64,000 bases of DNA from Salvator merianae (lineage: Eukaryota; Chordata; Lepidosauria; Squamata; Teiidae). Positions within the stretch are counted from its first letter, which is position 1; each line of letters starts with the position of its first letter. Made by a program: the position numbers and the translations under genes. The notes under the pieces were generated by a model. That model saw only the letters and a program-made list of their open reading frames with translations, was not told the DNA's origin and searched no databases. The stretch is from contig QVOM02000025.1 in NCBI GenBank assembly GCA_003586115.2, forward strand, positions 89,264,161 through 89,328,160, written 5' to 3'. This document shows, piece after piece, positions 53,603 through 63,805 of this stretch.

Positions 53603-54035
53603 CATAAGAACATAAAGAGGAACCCTGCTGGATCAAGCCACAGCCCATCTAACCCAGCGTCCTGTCTCACACAGTGGCCCAACAATAGCAATTGGGCATC
53701 TCAAGCAGAAGACAAAAGCAGTACCCTCACCTGCTTTTGAGTCCCCGCAAGTGGCCTTTAGAGGCATCCTGCCTGCCTATCCAACCTGGAGGTGATAACT
53801 AAGCATCTATTCTAGTAGCCATTGATACACCTGTCCTCCGTGAATTAAGAGAAGCCTAGTTAGATCATGCAACAGCGCACCTGGACCAGCATCCTGTCTC
53901 ACACAGTGGCCCACCAATTGCTTCTGGACAATACTAAAGCAGAGGACAAAAGCAAAACCCTCGCCTGCTCTTGACTCTCTGTAAATGGCCTTTAGAGGCA
54001 AACTGCCTGTTTGACCAACCTGGAGGTGGTACCTG
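53603..54035 (-). mobile_element. CR1-like LINE tail, two tandem units
   Basis: In reverse it begins near the CATAAGAACATAAAGAGG terminus and passes twice through GTCTCACACAGTGGCC-type text (53661, 53895), GGCCTTTAGAGGCA and AACCTGGAGGTG. It is the minus-strand counterpart of 52388-52838. Confidence 0.7.
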
Positions 54036-54351
54036 GTCTTGCTTTCACCTTCTATTTGCATAGCAGTGGTGATGGTAAATAAAGACTTCAAATGCCCCCT
54101 AACTTGTTTTTCCTGCACTGTGGAAAGGACACCTTTGAAGGTGCTTTCTGGCTATCAGAGGTGGACTGCAGGCCCTAAGATGGCACCGGTCTGCAGACAC
54201 TATGCCCCTCAGACCTTCACTGGACACCCTATTCCTCCTATGTGCAGTCAGGAAACCCTGATTCTACACAGCATCTATCCTCTCACAAAATGTTGCTGCA
54301 GTTATGTTAGCCAAAGAGCAGCCAGCAACCTGCCTGGACTAAATGTGTGAG

Positions 54352-54428
54352 CTTTTCACACAGTGGGGATTGAACCCAGAGCCTCCTGGGCCCCAGCGCA
54401 AAAGCCTCACCACTGCTCCACACACGCA
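54352..54428 (-). mobile_element. tRNA-like SINE head fragment
   Basis: Minus-strand GTGGAGCAGTGGTGAGGC (A-box-like) and GGGTTCAATCCCC (B-box-like) are spaced as in tRNA-derived SINE promoters. No acceptor-stem pairing or CCA context supports a real tRNA gene. Confidence 0.45.
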
Positions 54429-54719
54429 CACGTTCTTTCCTGTTTAAGCAAACGCCACTTAACCAGGATCTATATGACAAAGATTAGAGGGGAAAAGGCC
54501 AGGAGTGTAACAAGGAGTCAGGCCTGACAATCATAGGAAGCCTTTCTCACTGACCTGACAGTTCAGGATTTGCTCTCAGGGGACACCCAAGTGCTATCGA
54601 AGCCTGAGCCCAAACTGACAAGGAAATGCATAGAGAAAGCAGAGGTCCTGATCTCTTGGCTTTGCACAGATCTAGCAGCTCCAGGCTTAGAGGCATGCGA
54701 ATTCTAAACCAGATTCCTC

Positions 54720-55450
54720 CTTTGCACTGTGTTTCAGACAGCTCCCCGCGCCTCGCAAATTGCACGGCAGCCGATTAAACGTGCAGATATTTAAAGCAGC
54801 CCCCTCCCTCTCAAAACTGAAGTTCCTTTTTCCAGCACCGCACAGCAAGGGGGTTGTCTTCTCGGTGAATGCAATCTTGACAACTGTTTATTAAGCTTTA
54901 CCAATAATTAAAAAAGGGCACAGCTGCCAGGGAAAAAGTGAATAGCAAAGAAATAACAGATAAATAAAGAATAAATAATCTCCCACGAGGCGTTTAGAAG
55001 ACTTAATGGCAGCAGGCAAGACAAATGCGCGTACCACTGGCAAGATACTGTCTTTAAAAGCGTTCAGTGCCCAAATCCATTGGTCTCGGCAGGAGTCGAT
55101 TTCCAGTTGCTCAATCTATCTATTTATCTGTCTAAATACTATATTAAAGGATAGTCTGCTTACAGCGTTTAAAAGCAATAATCATCCAAAGAAATATATA
55201 TTATAGTCTATGTATATTTCTCTTCTCCAAGCCCTTAAAAGAATTAGAAGAATGAAACGAGAAAGGGGGATTAAACCATTTTTAAGCAGGATCAACTCCT
55301 CATAAATTATTAGCAACAGCAAAACAAAATGGTTGGGGTTCATAATGCCCCTAAATTTGGGCTCTGGAAGGGTCAATTGTGCTCTTTCAGTGGCTTATCG
55401 GCCCACTCCATGGAGCTTCAAGTCATTATAAAAGGCAAGAAACTCGGATT
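54720..55450. other. Single-copy island, candidate conserved non-coding DNA
   Basis: Low-repeat, AT-leaning sequence dense in developmental-type motifs: GCCGATTAAACGTGC, CTGTTTATTAAGC, CCAATAATTAAAA and GCACAGCTGCC. No ORF with a domain. Strong candidate for a conserved enhancer, by appearance only. Confidence 0.35.
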
Positions 55451-55480
55451 AACTGTTGGCCCTGCATGCATGCTCGTCTT

Positions 55481-55567
55481 CCTGGACTACAGCTCACATT
55501 AGTTACAACCACCACAATGCAAGGTCAGGTTTGATGGGAGCTGGAGTCGAGGAACATCTGAAAGGTC
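55481..55567. repeat. Palindromic ACTACAA-type repeat
   Basis: CCTGGACTACAGCTCACATT left arm and GATGGGAGCTGGAGTCGAGG right arm are imperfectly complementary; GAACATCTGAAAGG follows, as in related copies. Confidence 0.5.
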
Positions 55568-55626
55568 ATTGCTTGCAACAGTGAGTCAAAGATGTTGACT
55601 AGTCCACCAGAAGCACTGGTTCTTTC

Positions 55627-55845
55627 TTGCTTTCTTATTTTATTTACACATGACATTTATATCCCACCATTTTTCTCCAAAGAACAGTGCAGTCCATTCT
55701 CCTCTCCTCCATTTTATCTCCACAGCAACCCTGAGAGGAAGATTAGGCTGCGTGGTTGTAGCTGGGTCACAGTTACTCAATGAGCTTTAATGGCAGAGTG
55801 GGGATTCAAACCCAGGAACTAATGCTCTAGCCACCACACTACAAA
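55627..55845 (-). mobile_element. MIR-like tRNA-derived SINE
   Basis: On the minus strand: a tRNA-like head (TGGTGGCTAGAGCATTAG, then GGGTTTGAATCCCC), a core with GGCAGAGTGGGGATTC-type plus-strand text and GCTGGGTCACAGTTACTC, and a tail with ATATCCCACCATTTTTCTCC. The layout is that of MIR/CORE SINEs. It touches the next element at 55846 without a gap. Confidence 0.65.
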
Positions 55846-57018
55846 GGGCCTGTTCGCACTTGACAGTAGCAAGCATGAGGCACGCTTGCTAGTCAAGTGC
55901 GTTCGCACCAGCAGACAGCTGTAGTGACCGGCAGCAGACCTCATACGCTGCCTATCCCTACTACCTCTGGAGAAGTAAAAAGGTGTCTGAATCCTCACCT
56001 GAAGCTCAAAGTGAGCTTCAGGTGAGGATTCGTCTGCACTTACCTTCTCCACAGCGGTGGCAGCCATCTTCCAGGTGATCAGCCCACCCATCAGGCATGC
56101 GCGCTCTCACGACCGCGCATGCCTGATGGACACTGGGGCCTACCCCTTCGCATGGGCCCGAATGGGCCCACACAAGGCCCCAGTCGGGCCCACACCACTG
56201 CAATGAAGCCTGGGACACCAGATGGGGCCGCACTATACCCCATCTGGCGTTTTGGTGCCCGATTGCAAGCGCGAAGGGCAGTCGCTGCAGCAGCGACCTG
56301 CAAGAATCAGGCTGCTGCCATGGTGACCAGGAGGCCCGCACGGTGTGCACGCACGATGATGTGGCTTGTGCGTGTGCTCTGGGCCCCTCCTCCCCGTAGC
56401 GCAATCGAGCCTTCCTGATTGGGCCTGCACCACCCCAACTGAGCCTGCCCGGACTCATTGGGGTGATCAGACTGCCCCGATTGGGCCAGGTGGGCCCGAT
56501 CAGGGCACCGTGGGACCAATCTGGAAGGCCCGATCACACTATGGGGAGGAGGGGCCCAGTGGGCACACACGAGCCTTGTCAGCGCACGTGCACACTACGT
56601 GGGCCTCCCAGTCACCAAGGCAGTGGTCTGACACTTGCAGGACACTGCCACGGCAACCACCCTTCGCAGCCATGGTCAGGCACTGAAACGCTGGACGGGG
56701 CACAGCGCGGCCCCATTTGGTGTTCCAGGCTTGATCACGGCAGTGCGGGCTCGACTGGGGCCCGCGCAATGGGGTAGGCCCCATTGGTAGGCCCACGTGG
56801 AGCTGCTGCAGTCACCACGGCAGCGGCCGGACGCTTGCTGGCCACTGTCATGGCAAGGATCAGGCATGGCTACCGGCATTTGCGCTCGCGAACGCCAGTA
56901 GCCAGCCTACGGTAGGTTTTAAGGCCCCATTGTGCAGACGGTGTCTGCACGATGGGATCTGTTCCATGCTAGAATGGGCTAATTAGCCCATTCTAGCATG
57001 AGAAGTGTGAACAGGCCC
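55846..57018. mobile_element. 1.17-kb GC-rich GGGCC-ended element
   Basis: Ends GGGCCTGTTCGCACTT and AAGTGTGAACAGGCCC are close inverted repeats. The interior (56090-56930) is GC-rich, with many GGGCCC, CCATGG and TGGTGAC words and inverted pairs such as TTGAGCTTCAGGTGAGGATT-like text at 55985-56035. Frames up to 146 codons overlap on both strands with no transposase motif. It may be one long element or several nested elements of the same group. Flanks AAA/AAT. Confidence 0.6.
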
Positions 57019-57219
57019 AATGTGTCTTTTCTTACCACCAAGGACAACAGAAATAGAAGAGCTGTTAACAAGGGGTTCATTCCTGCTCCATATTTTTGCT
57101 TCTATACTGTTTGTCTTTGATTTAGACACCAGTGGTTCTCAAGACTATCTCATTTCTTTCAGACTTTCACCACTTCCACATTTACCATTATTACAGGTTA
57201 TGAAGGTGTCCGGATGCCA

Positions 57220-57500
57220 GTAGAAGCCCACCCCACTAGAATGCTTTGTCCACATTGGGCAAAGCTCTGGACAAGAAAAGGGTGTCAAAATGGCACCCTA
57301 CACAGATCCTGCAGCAAACCTCAACAGTAAGGTCTACCAGTGGGCCAGACTCTGAATTCTGGACTATGGAGGTGTGTGGATGGTGTGTTTCCATGGTCTG
57401 GAATACAGCAAGGGACCCTTTTCAGCAATGCACCAGGAAAAGCCACTGGAAGTGGCATCAGAAGTCAGTGTGTGGCAAAAAAAAAAAGGCCCAGCCAGAA
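57220..57500. repeat. Diverged interspersed repeat fragment
   Basis: ACCCTTTTCAGCAATGCACC and ACTGGAAGTGGCATCAGAAG correspond to 845-905, and GTGTCAAAATGGCACC to text at 47867-47890. Old DNA-element interior. Confidence 0.35.
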
Positions 57501-57529
57501 ACTGACTACTAGTTTGATTTAACTGATAT

Positions 57530-58480
57530 TGGATTGGAGCTGATCCCAAGCGATGGGGAGACACTTGACTGATTTCAATACAAAGTTTTTTTTGTTGACA
57601 TTTGAAAAAGACACAAATAACTTTATTATACAACAATATTCTGGAACCCAAGCATATACAGTGCACAAAATTCAGGAAGGTGTTCAGCTCTTGTTGCAAG
57701 AAAAATGTAGTAGACTCCAGAGAAGCAAGAGAGACACTGAGTGGACAAGGACACCCACTCTTATACACAAAAACCTACCCTCAGGACAGTCGGGAAAAGG
57801 AGCAAGCAAGGTAGTTAGACAACATTCAGGCTTTCCAAGTTATATAAGCAAGTTGCATTAATGCAATCAGTTATTCAGGCCAATCCTTTAGCTGTTCTTG
57901 TCCAAGGTGTGAACCCTAACCCCTTATATTTCACCTCCTTACATCAAGTTGACAGGATTAAGTTGTGGCACAAAACAACTTTTAACAAAAGAGGCTTTAG
58001 ACAGAAAGAACAGACATTATCAAAGATCTGAGTCAGCAGACAGAAGCAAGGGAATCAACTTGATGGTGTGAGTTCTAACCCAACACTTTCCATTGCCTGA
58101 AACGGGACTCTGATCTGAGCGCAAAGTTTGATAAATGTTCTCTGGCACTTCCAGTCCAGATCCTAGGGTTCGGGTGCATATGTACAGGCTCAATACACAA
58201 CAAGCTACCTCAAGCAGTTCAATATTATAGCACTGTAATGGGTGCTAAGAGCACAGTGTGGGGACCTAGGGTGCAGGATCATACACCTGGGAGCACTCTT
58301 ATTGTGCAACTAGCCCACACAGACATGCAGTCAATCCATTTTCCCTTCAATCCCACAGTGTCCTTAAGGGTCCAGGTGGGTCTAGCCTCTGTTGCATCTT
58401 ATGTCCTTTTGCCCTGCAATGTGCTGGTTTTCTGGCAACAAAAATTAAGAAAAAGAGGGAGGAAAAGAGATAAATGACCA
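57530..58480 (-). other. Unclassified; possible minus-strand retroelement end
   Basis: ATAACTTTATTATACAACAA at 57614 would be an AATAAA-containing 3' end on the minus strand, and the following 400 bp look like antisense mRNA or LTR sequence. No TG...CA termini, primer-binding site or ORF could be established. Confidence 0.2.
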
Positions 58481-58499
58481 GGTAGAAAGCTGCTTCTTT

Positions 58500-59150
58500 G
58501 GCCAACATTTAATAATACTTGCTAGGAACATCCCCATTCCACACACACACCCAAAAAAGAGCCTTTAAAAAAAATGCACAAGCAGTGTGTTTCAATTTGC
58601 ATAATTTGCAATCAAATTGCAAAATATGCAGATGAAGTGGCCTGGATTTGAAGGCTCAGGAAATAGGAAGCTTACAGGAAGCAAAAACAGCAGATTTTCT
58701 CAGCACCTGGCCGTGTTTCCCAAGACACTCTGTGTATGTTTGGAAGCCTTCAGCTCACGGATCAGCAGCAAAATCTTACGTGTAACTCACATTGACCTCA
58801 GAGAGACTTAACTTTCAAGGAAATACTCATATTGCATTAGAATCCTTCTCTAAAGCTGCATCCACATGCAAAATATTGTCCCCAGCATAAGGTTGGCCTG
58901 CCCAAGATATGGACACCTCCTGACCTACTCTTCAAAACAGGCAACCTCCTTTGGAGAATTCAGCTTGGCGGGGGCATGTGGACCACCTTGCCCCCATGCC
59001 AAACCTTCACCCAGACTTCTGGGCTGTGTGTCCCATGTACTCAGCCCAGATTCCAAGTACATTTTTGGTCCCTGGCTAGGGAGGCTGGCAGAGGATTCAT
59101 CTGTGTGTGGCATTCCATAGGCAGAAGTATGCCAAAAGCATCAAAGGACA
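58500..59150. other. No recognised feature
   Basis: Mixed sequence. A one-ended fragment of the CTGCATCC element (AGCTGCATCCACATGC) sits near 58854. Confidence 0.35.
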
Positions 59151-59154
59151 GGTA

Positions 59155-59350
59155 GGCTGCATCCACACACATTTTTAAAAAGTAGCTTAGAAGTTGTAGC
59201 ATGCAGACACACGAGCTCCCATCCCACCTGTATAGCATTTTCTGCCCTATAATGTGGATTAAGGCACTAAGGTATGGACGCTGCCACCTCAAAACTGCTT
59301 GTGAGCCACTTCTTTATTATTATTATTATTATTGTGTGCAGATACAGACA
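59155..59350. mobile_element. Miniature inverted-repeat element, CTGCATCC type
   Basis: GGCTGCATCCACACACATTT at the left; CACTTCTTTATT then TTGTGTGCAGATACAG at the right. It aligns with 382-603 through GCATTTTCTG, GGATTAAGG and TGAGCCACTTCTT. A (TTA)n tract (59313-59333) has expanded inside the right end. Confidence 0.5.
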
Positions 59351-59669
59351 CAGTTTGGGTCATTTCCCTGGGGTCCTTCTGCCTTGTGCTGGCTGCTATC
59401 TTCATCCAGCCCCAACTGGGGCTTCATCTGGGTGGAGCCTGAAGTTGTTTTGTGTCCACACTGAATATAGTATTAAGTTAGCCAGGTTGGGCATGTATGA
59501 AAAAGAAGGCCTCCCTGTCCCCTCACACCTGGTAGATCAGAAATATGCCCCCCACGAGTCCTAAATTGCCTTGTAACATGGCTTGTTCCAGTGGGAATTC
59601 TGCCTGTGAAGGGACCAGACTGGGATTTCCAAGTGATGTGGCCATCTGATTATCTGCTTTACTTACTAG

Positions 59670-59873
59670 CAGTGGTGGCCAGTGGCTTTAAGCCCAGGTG
59701 TTCAGGCTCCGCACGAAGCGCGCCATGGCTGTTCGTGGGGCCTCCGGGCCTCCATACTGCCTCAGCACGTCAACCTACTGAGGCAGTACGGAGGCCTGGA
59801 GGCCCCGTGAACAGCCATGGTGTGCTTCACATGGGGCCCAAACAGCTGGGCTTAAAGCCGCCGGCCACCACTG
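59670..59873. mobile_element. hAT hairpin element, full copy (reference copy)
   Basis: 204-bp near-palindrome, ends CAGTGGTGGCC / GGCCACCACTG (perfect 11-bp inverted termini), exact 8-bp flanks CTTACTAG (59662-59669 and 59874-59881). CAGTGG termini and 8-bp duplications are the hallmarks of hAT transposons. The arms, about 95 bp each, pair almost fully around CAGCACGTCAACCTACTGAG. Confidence 0.92.
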
Positions 59874-60008
59874 CTTACTAGCACGCAAAAAAATCACGAC
59901 AGGACTCAGATGGGCTTATAGCTGGAGTCCATGTGCCTTACTGTTCATATGTAGTGGGTCAGGCGCTGCCACTGTATATATCTTCCAACCCCAGGGCTAC
60001 TTGACTTT

Positions 60009-60130
60009 CAAAACTCCAGACATCCCTGAACTACAACTTCCAACACTCTGAGTCTAGCACAGAATGCTGGGAGTGGAGTCCTGGGACTTGTAGTTCATGA
60101 ACCTCTGGACGGCCAAAGGTTGAGCAGTTC
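60009..60130. repeat. Palindromic ACTACAA/TTGTAGT repeat (best copy)
   Basis: GAACTACAACTTCCAACACT on the left; ATGCTGGGAGTGGAGTC and GGGACTTGTAGTTC on the right form an inverted pair. The arm core resembles the ZNF143 motif ACTACAACTCCCAGCATGC. Four further copies are listed in this window. Confidence 0.6.
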
Positions 60131-60162
60131 TGCTATAGCCAAAAGGCACCACTCTAGTGATT

Positions 60163-60310
60163 CATTCATTCATTCATAACATTTGTATTCCACTCTTCAC
60201 CAGATGGTCCCAGGGCAAGTCGCAACATATGATTTAAAAAAAAAACACCGCTACAACATATTTAAAATATAACTCATCCAGCCTCCCTCCCTCCCACTCT
60301 GGCAGGACTA
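60163..60310 (-). mobile_element. LINE 3' tail, (ATTC)n-ended
   Basis: ATTCATTCATTCATTCATAA followed by ACATTTGTATTCCACTC and GGGCAAGTCGCAACATATGA reads, in reverse, like the 3' end of an L2- or CR1-like LINE with an expanded tail. Confidence 0.45.
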
Positions 60311-60334
60311 CATTCAGAGGAATGAGGAATCAAA

Positions 60335-60590
60335 GGGCCTTTTTCCACTTGCCACCATAGAACAGGATAATTATCCTGTTCTATGGTGGTATGGACCATG
60401 CAGTGTGGACACTGTCTGCAAATGTGTGGCCCTAGTGCTTAACCTCAGCAGGCTACCAGCATTCATGGTGTGAATGATGGTAGCCTCGCAGGATCCTGAC
60501 CATGGCAATGGCTGGGAAGCATCCAGCAGCTGCCATGGCAACCACCAGTGCCACAGAGCGCACAAGTGGTTTCACTGAATGCTGTGACTC
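60335..60590. mobile_element. GGGCC-group element, left part
   Basis: GGGCCTTTTTCCACTTGCC, then a short palindrome ACAGGATAATTATCCTGT and interior words CCATGGCAATGGCTGGGAAG and CTGCCATGGCAACCACC. The right end is missing. Confidence 0.5.
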
Positions 60591-60812
60591 ACCCTGGGAC
60601 CTTTGGGTGAAGGGACAGATACAAATCTAATGAAACAAATAAATTAAACAAACATGTGCAAGCCAACAAAAGTGTGCCGTCATCCTTTTTCCAGAAATGT
60701 GCCATGCCATGTTATTCTATACATTTCCCAGCATTTGATGTGCTTAACTCCAGAAGAGCATGCACAGTTCCGCAGCCTCAGCTTCAAGCATCCAGGGAAT
60801 GAGGCCGAAGTT

Positions 60813-60813
<1 letters not shown>

Positions 60814-60865
<52 letters not shown>
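60814..60865 (+). repeat. (ATCT)n microsatellite
   Basis: About 13 uninterrupted ATCT units. Confidence 0.95.
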
Positions 60866-61079
60866 AGCTGAATTTATAACTAAATAAGTTAAGTTTTTAT
60901 GGCAGCTTAAAACAAATTCAAACTAGAAGTACTGTATAGTAAATAATACTTTAAAGCAAGGCAGTAAGTCAAAGTATCAAGATAAATGCGAAATAAAAAT
61001 ATGTAATGTTGAATTTTTGAGAAGAGCAAAGCTTATTAGGTGATTTTACAACCCAGAATTAATTTTATAAGCACACCAC

Positions 61080-61500
61080 TAAAGGCCATTTGCAGGGAAC
61101 TGAGAGCACAGGAAGATTTTGCCTTCATCTCCTGCTTACGAATGTCCAGAAGCAATTGGTGGACCACTGTGTGAGAAGGCATGCTGGACTAGGTGGGCTG
61201 TGGCCTGATCCAGCAGGGTTTCTCTTAATTCACGGAGGACAAGTGTATCAATGGCTACTGGAATGGATGCCCAGGTACCACCTCCAGGTTGGACAGACTG
61301 GCAGGATGCCTCTAAAGGCAATTTGCAGGGAGTCAAGAGCAGGTGAAGGTTTGTCTCCTTTGTCTGCCTTTGTCTCCTGCTTTTGTCTCCTGCTAGAGAA
61401 TGCCCAGAAGCAACTGGTGGGCCACTGTGTGAGATGGGATGCTGGACTAGATGGGCTGTAGCCTGATCCAGCAGGGCTCCCCTTGTGTTCTTTTGTTTTT
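61080..61500 (+). mobile_element. CR1-like LINE tail, two tandem units
   Basis: Unit 1 (61080-61235) and unit 2 (61236-61500) share GGCCATTTGCAGGGAA-type text, CCAGAAGCAA(T/C)TGGTGG, GATGCTGGACTAG and the CTGATCCAGCAGGG phrase. A short internal TTTGTCTCCTGC duplication lies near 61370-61395. A 123-codon frame across both units is spurious. Confidence 0.7.
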
Positions 61501-61779
61501 ATTCTTTAGCTGGGATTCTGTGGCCCCTTACTTAAAAGGAACCAGCTAGGCCTATTTTCTTGCGTGGGTGGATGGGTGGGTAGGTAGGTTCCTCCTATCC
61601 TGGAATGCAGAGCCTGAGAAATCTATCTGACGGATCTGCTCTCGTGTAACTCTAGACTGGAATCTGAAACCATTCTACCCTGGCACCAAAAGGCAACATA
61701 GGACAGTTGCTTTAGCCACAGCCATCTTGGCCATTAGATTCAAGCCTACTGATCTGTGTTCTGTTTTTGCATTGGAATG

Positions 61780-62280
61780 GATCTCCACTACAGCAATGGG
61801 GAGACTCTTGTAGGGAAATCTTTTATTTGCAGTGGTGTTAATTTGCCTTGTAATGTGTGCCTTTCTGCAGCAATATCAGGCTCACCCCAGCTCCTCCAGG
61901 TTTAAAAACAGTGTTTAATGACAGATTCCCCGTCTCCAACGGGTTCGTCTTTTTGCTTTCCTCTCTGTAAGAAGTCACTTAGCTTGTCAACAACATGTTT
62001 AGCTGGCAAGCAATCAGTTTTTCTAGGCTTTGCCGCCTGGCCTGCCCCCTCAGTCCCTTCTGAGCAGCTTCAGTTCATCAGCTTCATTAAGTTAATCCAA
62101 GCAACCATGAACAGGTCTGCCAAAAGGAGCGGAATGGAAATTGATGTTTAACCCAAGAATCTCTGCAGTGCGTTTCTAGAGAGAGGACAACATTTGTTTC
62201 ATTCTTTAAAAAAATATTAATAAAGCTTATTTATTTCAATTTGCAAATTGCATCTATGTCCAAGTGGGCAAAAGCTTAGG
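61780..62280. other. Single-copy island, candidate conserved non-coding DNA
   Basis: Low-repeat sequence with GTTAATTTGCCTTG, TTCATTAAGTTAATCC and AATATTAATAAAGC words. The 77-codon frame at 61918-62151 is not supported by context or motif. Confidence 0.35.
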
Positions 62281-62284
62281 GAAC

Positions 62285-62890
62285 TTCTTCACTGACCAGT
62301 ATACCAGACCAGCAGGTGTACTTGGAGCCCCCTTTCTGCACACGGAGACTCCTAGTACACTTGCTCGTCTGGTATATTGACGAGTGCAGAATTGCTCTTA
62401 GCGATGCCAGCAAAATTTGGAAGAGGAATAGAGATGGGGCATTTCTGCCCTACCTTTAAACTTGTCTGCAGAAGGATCCAATGACCTCCCTTCCACATAG
62501 TTGACTGGTACACAGGAGGCCATAGCGACCACTAGCGTGCTCCGTCCACACTGGATGCAGCGTAGCCAAGACTAGGTGGCCATTTTGGCCATCTTGACCA
62601 GGATGTCAGTAGATTCTCCCAGAGGCCTAGGGGAAATTAGAACAGAACAGAGAAGTGTGTGGGAAGGTGCACACCTCTATGTTCTGATTTAGTGGGGGAC
62701 CCATTTCAGTGGTGCATCAAATTGCACCACCAAAATGGGACCCCCGGAGTTCCATAGGCCATAAATGTACATCCCTGGGCTACTGGAGTTATCAGGTGAT
62801 CTTCAGGGCCAGCACAGGAGCTGTTCTGGAACACCCATATAAATGTGAACAGCCTTATTCTGGGACACGTGGATCTTTTCAGCTGCTGGG
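62285..62890. mobile_element. Miniature element (CTAGCAGGG group), long copy
   Basis: Contains ACACTGGATGCAGCGTAGCC, GGTGGCCATTTTGGCCATCT, CACCAAAATGGGACC and GCACACCTCTATGTTCTG, matching 13235-13505 and 33237-33772. Boundaries approximate. Confidence 0.5.
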
Positions 62891-62906
62891 CTGCTCCAGC
62901 CTCGGT

Positions 62907-63344
62907 CCGGTTCGCACTTTAGTGCTAGTGAGCAATTGGAAGCTCACTAGCACAGTTCTTTCACATTTTGCAGCAGCCCGAGTGATCGGGAGCATCTGCG
63001 GACACTCCCAAATGCTACTACCTGTGTAGTACCAGGACCAGATGGATTGCTCCTGGTAAGCAGCGCCAGCATCTACATCCTTGTGCAAATGCTACAGGCT
63101 GTAGTGCAGTGCAGCTGTGACTGCACACTTGTACACCACATCCCCAGTCGCCATGGCAGCAGTTGAACATTTCCGCGGCCACTGTTATGGCCGGCAGCCA
63201 GCATTCACACTGTGAATGCTGGAAGCCCATTTCTGGGTTGTCCCAGCCCTCGCAGGGTGGGTGGCCTCCACACTGTGAAGACTGTTCCCCTTTGGAATGG
63301 TCAGATAATTATCCCATTCTAAGGTGGGAAGTGCGAAAATGCTC
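62907..63344. mobile_element. GGGCC-group element
   Basis: Left end CCGGTTCGCACTTTAGTGC; right end CTAAGGTGGGAAGTGCG. Interior words (AGTGAGCAATTGGAAGCTCA, GGAAGCCCATTTCTGGG) match 5093-5541 and 40797-41074. Frames on both strands are shadows. Confidence 0.55.
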
Positions 63345-63357
63345 CTCATCTCTCTCA

Positions 63358-63480
63358 GGCACCACCCATCCCTGCCAGCAATTGGTCCAGCCCCCATAGC
63401 TCCTAGGTCACATCCAGTTTACAAGGGCAGAGCTGAACAGAACAGTCTTTGAAGCCAGATCACCTACCTCTGTGCTGAGG
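63358..63480 (-). repeat. Unidentified repeat shared with 20172-20300
   Basis: GGCACCACCCATCCCTGCCA, AGCAATTGGTCCAGCCCCC and AACAGAACAGTCTTTGAAG align with 20172-20285. No known family recognised. Confidence 0.45.
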
Positions 63481-63805
63481 TCTCGATAATATCTTTGGAG
63501 GAGGTGCTTAGGTTTTGATGATGAGGCTGCGGTGATGACACTTAGATGCCATGACTTTGCACCAAGTCTGAAATGCCCTCATTTTTCTTGTTCCAGACCA
63601 GATGCGGCAGTGCTGGTGACCTGAACAGAACAGACACCAGGGACGGTTGTGGATCTCTTCAAGCAGGTTTACTGGTAAACCAGATAGTGGCCCCTCAAGA
63701 CGGTTCTGGGCCAGGATAGCATTGGTCCACTATGGACTATGAGGACTAAGTGCACTAGGGAGCAGCTTGCTCTGATTTATTGTCTAAGAACCTGTTTACA
63801 CTTAG

